Positions 6,422 to 8,616 of a stretch of 8,616 nt of DNA are shown in pieces. Position numbers and translations under genes: made by a program. The DNA lies in contig JAFGOZ010000108.1 in assembly GCA_016926235.1 (NCBI GenBank), forward strand, positions 1-8,616. Reading direction: 5' to 3'. The notes beneath the pieces were generated by a model, which was given only the letters and a program-made list of their open reading frames with translations, was not told where the DNA came from and searched no databases. Each line of letters starts with the position of its first letter. Position 1 is the stretch's first letter. This stretch comes from Bacteroidales bacterium. Lineage in GTDB: Bacteria; Bacteroidota; Bacteroidia; Bacteroidales; UBA10428.

Positions 6422-6787
6422 TTAATTATAGACCCTGGATAGAAGCAATTCAATTTCATGATCTGTGTAATTCAATTCTACAGCAATTGTTGTCAGCTGA
6501 TTTTGAGGAATAACTTCCAATGCACTGAAGAGTCTTGCTTTACCGAAATTGATCTGGAAAATCTCAGTTACCTCTTCTTTAGATTCTTCATCTTCAAGAA
6601 GAAAAGTTTTAGTTACAATTAAAATCTCTTTTGTTCCCTCAGTTTTATCATATTTTATCATATTGGATGGAATATCTGGCGGGATTAGTGTACTCGGTAA
6701 AGAAGTCATCTGAGGTAGAGCTTCTACCATTGTATCCCATCCGCGAGGGTCTTTCAAAGCAGAGAAAACTTCACAGCATTTAGACAT
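6422..6787 (-). CDS. Small ORF, probably the frameshifted C-terminal part of the TPR gene (HEAT-like)
   Basis: From the ATG at 6787 the product has 121 aa, with no signal peptide. The frame stays open upstream to a GTG at 6850. Neither start has a ribosome site at normal distance: GGGAG is 21 bases before the ATG, and nothing suitable precedes the GTG. The ATG overlaps the end of the TPR gene by 8 bases in the +1 frame. The N-terminal part, CCEVFSALKDPRGWDTMVEALPQM, reads like one HEAT/PBS repeat (A..L..L.DPR..D.LIEAL). Its upstream continuation in this frame joins smoothly to ESIPKLIELF at the end of the TPR ORF, which looks like the preceding HEAT helix. It is therefore most likely the detached tail of the upstream gene rather than an independent gene, but a coupled cytosolic protein is not excluded. 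The rest, including the acidic EDEESKEEVTEIF segment, is not recognised. Confidence 0.55.
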   Translation of the reverse strand: MSKCCEVFSALKDPRGWDTMVEALPQMTSLPSTLIPPDIPSNMIKYDKTEGTKEILIVTKTFLLEDEESKEEVTEIFQINFGKARLFSALEVIPQNQLTTIAVELNYTDHEIELLLSRVYN

Positions 6788-7958
6788 TGTACAAGTTGAT
6801 ATTCCAGACTCCCAAAAATAATTCAATAAGCTTTGGAATGGATTCTTCACCTATTTCGATAAGCTTATCTCTGATATATTCTTCTAAACCATTACCATGA
6901 TTGGTATGTGTGTAAAGTATTACTAAACTTACATCTAATAGTATATCTTGAGAATCATTTGATATTTCTTTAAGTTTTTGAAGTTTTTCTTCTGAATCAT
7001 TTTCTTCAATTAGAAAAGTTAAATCTGTATATAAATTTTCATCATATTCCTGATATAGGAAATCTGGGAAGAAATTATAAAATCTTGCTTTTTTTGCACA
7101 ATCAGCCGCCTTGTTTTCGTTTCCAGATTCAGAATATATCTGCGTTAGCATTTCATAAACAAATGTTTCTTCCGGATGATTTTCCAATATTTGTAAAAAT
7201 ATATGCTCAGCTTCTTCGTACTTTTGCATTGCAATGAAATTCGCTCCGATCTGATAATCTGAAACAAGGGAAAATCCCTCGAACTCAGATAAATCGCTAA
7301 AGAAAATATTTGAATCTTCATAGTATTGAAGGTCTCTATAAATTAGAGCAATTGTATTAATAAGTTGAGGTTCTGGTTCATATACATCATATAAATATAA
7401 AGCATCATTCAAGGCTGATAAATTGTTTTCATGAAAAAACTGATCTTCTTCATAGGGTAGATCCTTTGGATTAGCTTGATAAAGGGTATTGCCATCTATA
7501 TTTTTGCTTTTAGTACCCTGCTGTGCCATATACCAGCTCATAATCAGTCTCGTATAAACAAGAAAATAATTTGGTCCAAAGGTTTCAATACCTTCATCTA
7601 TTACAGCTATAGACTCCATCCATTTTCCGTTTTTATACAAACAAAATGCATAGTGACTATATATTTCCGGATGTTTCTCACTGGAATTGAACAGATCTTC
7701 CATAATTTTTACACTTCTGCTGCTGTTTAATTTATCAATCTGCAGCATTGCTTCCTTAAGTATAGCTCTGTCAGCTGATGACAATTCTACTGTTTCAATT
7801 AACTTCATATTGTAATAATTGAAATCAACGCGTTTGAAATCTTTGTGGATTTGATTATCTTCATCCGCTGATATATCAGGTTCAGTTGCTATCAGTTTAT
7901 TAATCGTTAAGCTGAAAATTAATATAATTATTAAAAATCCTAAGAAGTTTTTCAACAA
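6780..7958 (-). CDS. Exported TPR-repeat protein, C-terminus probably frameshifted
   Basis: The product has 392 aa and starts at TTG (7958), supported by GGAGGT 5 bases upstream. A second TTG follows immediately. Residues 1-24 form a signal peptide or single membrane anchor. Alpha-helical pairs of TPR type are visible at about 97-128 (PEIYSHYAFCLYKNGKWMES), 197-222 (PQLINTIALIYRDLQYYEDS), 232-263 (VSDYQIGANFIAMQKYEEAE) and 265-295 (TFVYEMLTQIYSESGNENKA). Residues about 359-381 look like a HEAT helix (IEIGEESIPKLIELF), after which LGVWNINLYNV is an abrupt unrelated tail. The following ORF in the +1 frame continues the HEAT pattern, so a full-length product of about 511 aa is likely ancestral. 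TPRs mediate protein-protein contacts; the partner is unknown. The start lies 51 bases after the gene at the right edge. Confidence 0.8.
   Translation of the reverse strand: MLKNFLGFLIIILIFSLTINKLIATEPDISADEDNQIHKDFKRVDFNYYNMKLIETVELSSADRAILKEAMLQIDKLNSSRSVKIMEDLFNSSEKHPEIYSHYAFCLYKNGKWMESIAVIDEGIETFGPNYFLVYTRLIMSWYMAQQGTKSKNIDGNTLYQANPKDLPYEEDQFFHENNLSALNDALYLYDVYEPEPQLINTIALIYRDLQYYEDSNIFFSDLSEFEGFSLVSDYQIGANFIAMQKYEEAEHIFLQILENHPEETFVYEMLTQIYSESGNENKAADCAKKARFYNFFPDFLYQEYDENLYTDLTFLIEENDSEEKLQKLKEISNDSQDILLDVSLVILYTHTNHGNGLEEYIRDKLIEIGEESIPKLIELFLGVWNINLYNV
6811..6821 (-). other. Candidate frameshift site TTATTTTTGGG
   Basis: The minus-strand run is TTA TTT TTG GG in the TPR frame. Deleting one T of the T5 run gives TTA TTT TGG GAG, which joins ...LIELF to WESGIS... 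of the next ORF and yields a continuous HEAT-like stretch. This could be a real mutation, an assembly homopolymer error, or a slippage site. Confidence 0.5.
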
Positions 7959-7963
7959 AAGAT

Positions 7964-7969
7964 ACCTCC
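7964..7969 (-). promoter_or_regulatory. Strong ribosome site that supports a TTG start
   Basis: GGAGGT followed by ATCTT and then TTG TTG AAA. No ATG is available at this distance in the frame, so the TPR gene uses a TTG start. Confidence 0.65.
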
Positions 7970-8009
7970 ATTATTCAGATCATCCACTATTATTAAATGC
8001 TTATTCCGG

Positions 8010-8616
8010 TTACCTAATATTACCCGGGACCACGATTATATGAACATCATAATCATTATATTCAGTAAATTTATATTTTATAAAAAGATCCGGAAACCAG
8101 TCATTTTCATTATATTTTTTACTGGGTGCTCCATCCCAGCGGCATTCGAGTAAGTCGGAATAATTCGTGACCCAGGTGTGTATGCCGTCTTCACTAAAGC
8201 CCCAGCTGAATTGATGCTTTTTCAGCAGTTCATTTATTTCAGCATCGTCCTCACCCAAAATAAAATAATCTTCAATTACAATATTTGGTTGATTCCAGAC
8301 AGGATATTCATTTCTTTTAAAATGATCCAGATAATGGTAATAATATTCAGCACCAGGACGGATAAAGGCATAAGCCCTCCAGCCAAACCGATCTACCAGC
8401 AGATGTCCAACGCTCCAGCCGGCGAAACCTTTTCCTGCCCAGATCTCATTATGATATTTGACTAGCTGCGAATAATCTTCCTGCCCCATTCCTGCTTTCA
8501 GCAGTTTTGCACAATAGATCGTGCAATCCATCCGAACTAATTTAAGACCTTCAGCGGCTAATCGGGATTGATAATCCTCATATTGGCTCACTTCACCTAT
8601 CATGTAATTTTTAGCA
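8010..8616 (-). CDS. Unrecognised protein, 5' end beyond the window; possible Cys/His hydrolase
   Basis: The reading frame is open to the right edge. An ATG at 8603 would give 197 aa, but the 13 bases before it hold no ribosome site and the frame continues in AKNY, so the true start, perhaps with a signal peptide, probably lies outside. Numbering from that ATG, RMDCTIYCAKLLKAGMG (24-40) puts a cysteine (C27) at the head of a helix, and GIHTWVTNYSDLLECRWDG (140-158) supplies a histidine (H142) followed by an acidic residue. This order resembles papain-like NlpC/P60 or CHAP folds, but the family is not recognised and the idea rests on two motifs. The protein is rich in aromatic residues (W, Y, F), with a conspicuous WSVGHLLVDRFGWRAYAF stretch at 63-80. 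The gene ends 51 bases before the TPR gene. Confidence 0.7.
   Translation of the reverse strand, partial: AKNYMIGEVSQYEDYQSRLAAEGLKLVRMDCTIYCAKLLKAGMGQEDYSQLVKYHNEIWAGKGFAGWSVGHLLVDRFGWRAYAFIRPGAEYYYHYLDHFKRNEYPVWNQPNIVIEDYFILGEDDAEINELLKKHQFSWGFSEDGIHTWVTNYSDLLECRWDGAPSKKYNENDWFPDLFIKYKFTEYNDYDVHIIVVPGNIR

Noticed and set aside
6422..6850. GTG start at 6850 for the small ORF, giving 142 aa
   Set aside because: It would overlap the TPR gene by 71 bases with no ribosome site. The upstream residues are better explained as the frameshifted continuation of the TPR-HEAT protein.

Overview
The window is AT-rich (roughly two thirds A+T by eye) bacterial DNA. Eleven genes all lie on the minus strand and are transcribed from the right edge to the left edge. 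There is no RNA gene, mobile element or CRISPR array, and no gap longer than about 70 bases. Strong purine-rich ribosome sites (GGAGGT, GGAGGG), short Sec signal peptides ending in ...FSQ, ...YAE or ISQ, and many secreted proteins of unknown function suggest a diderm of the Fibrobacterota-Chlorobiota-Bacteroidota kind or a candidate phylum such as Cloacimonadota. That placement is an impression from protein style, not a proven assignment.

Layout in transcription order. (1) 8616-8010: an unrecognised protein that is open at the window edge and carries a possible Cys/His hydrolase pattern. (2) 7958-6422: an exported TPR protein followed by a small ORF in the +1 frame. The two probably form one TPR-HEAT gene split by a one-base change in a T5 run at 6814-6818. 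(3) 6412-4061: two divergent paralogues of the NAGPA/DUF2233 phosphodiester glycosidase family, each followed by an unrecognised secreted protein (5547-4906 and 4059-3130). (4) 3098-2070: an exported L,D-transpeptidase with an N-terminal FN3-like region, a YkuD domain and a C-terminal peptidoglycan-binding domain. (5) 2060-8: a small cytosolic protein with a winged-helix-like C-terminus, a divergent RtcB-family RNA ligase, and a small secreted peptidoglycan-binding protein whose start overlaps the rtcB-like stop codon (ATGA).

Most products are predicted to be exported. Several point to cell-wall or exopolysaccharide work: YkuD, two peptidoglycan-binding domains and two NAGPA-like enzymes. The cytosolic pair (small wHTH-like protein plus RtcB-like ligase) stands out. 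It is separated by a 43-base imperfect stem-loop made of two inverted-core copies of a 16-base repeat, placed just before the ligase ribosome site. Gaps of 1 to about 68 bases, two stop/start overlaps and one ribosome site buried in the preceding gene suggest one or a few operons. No convincing promoter or intrinsic terminator was found.
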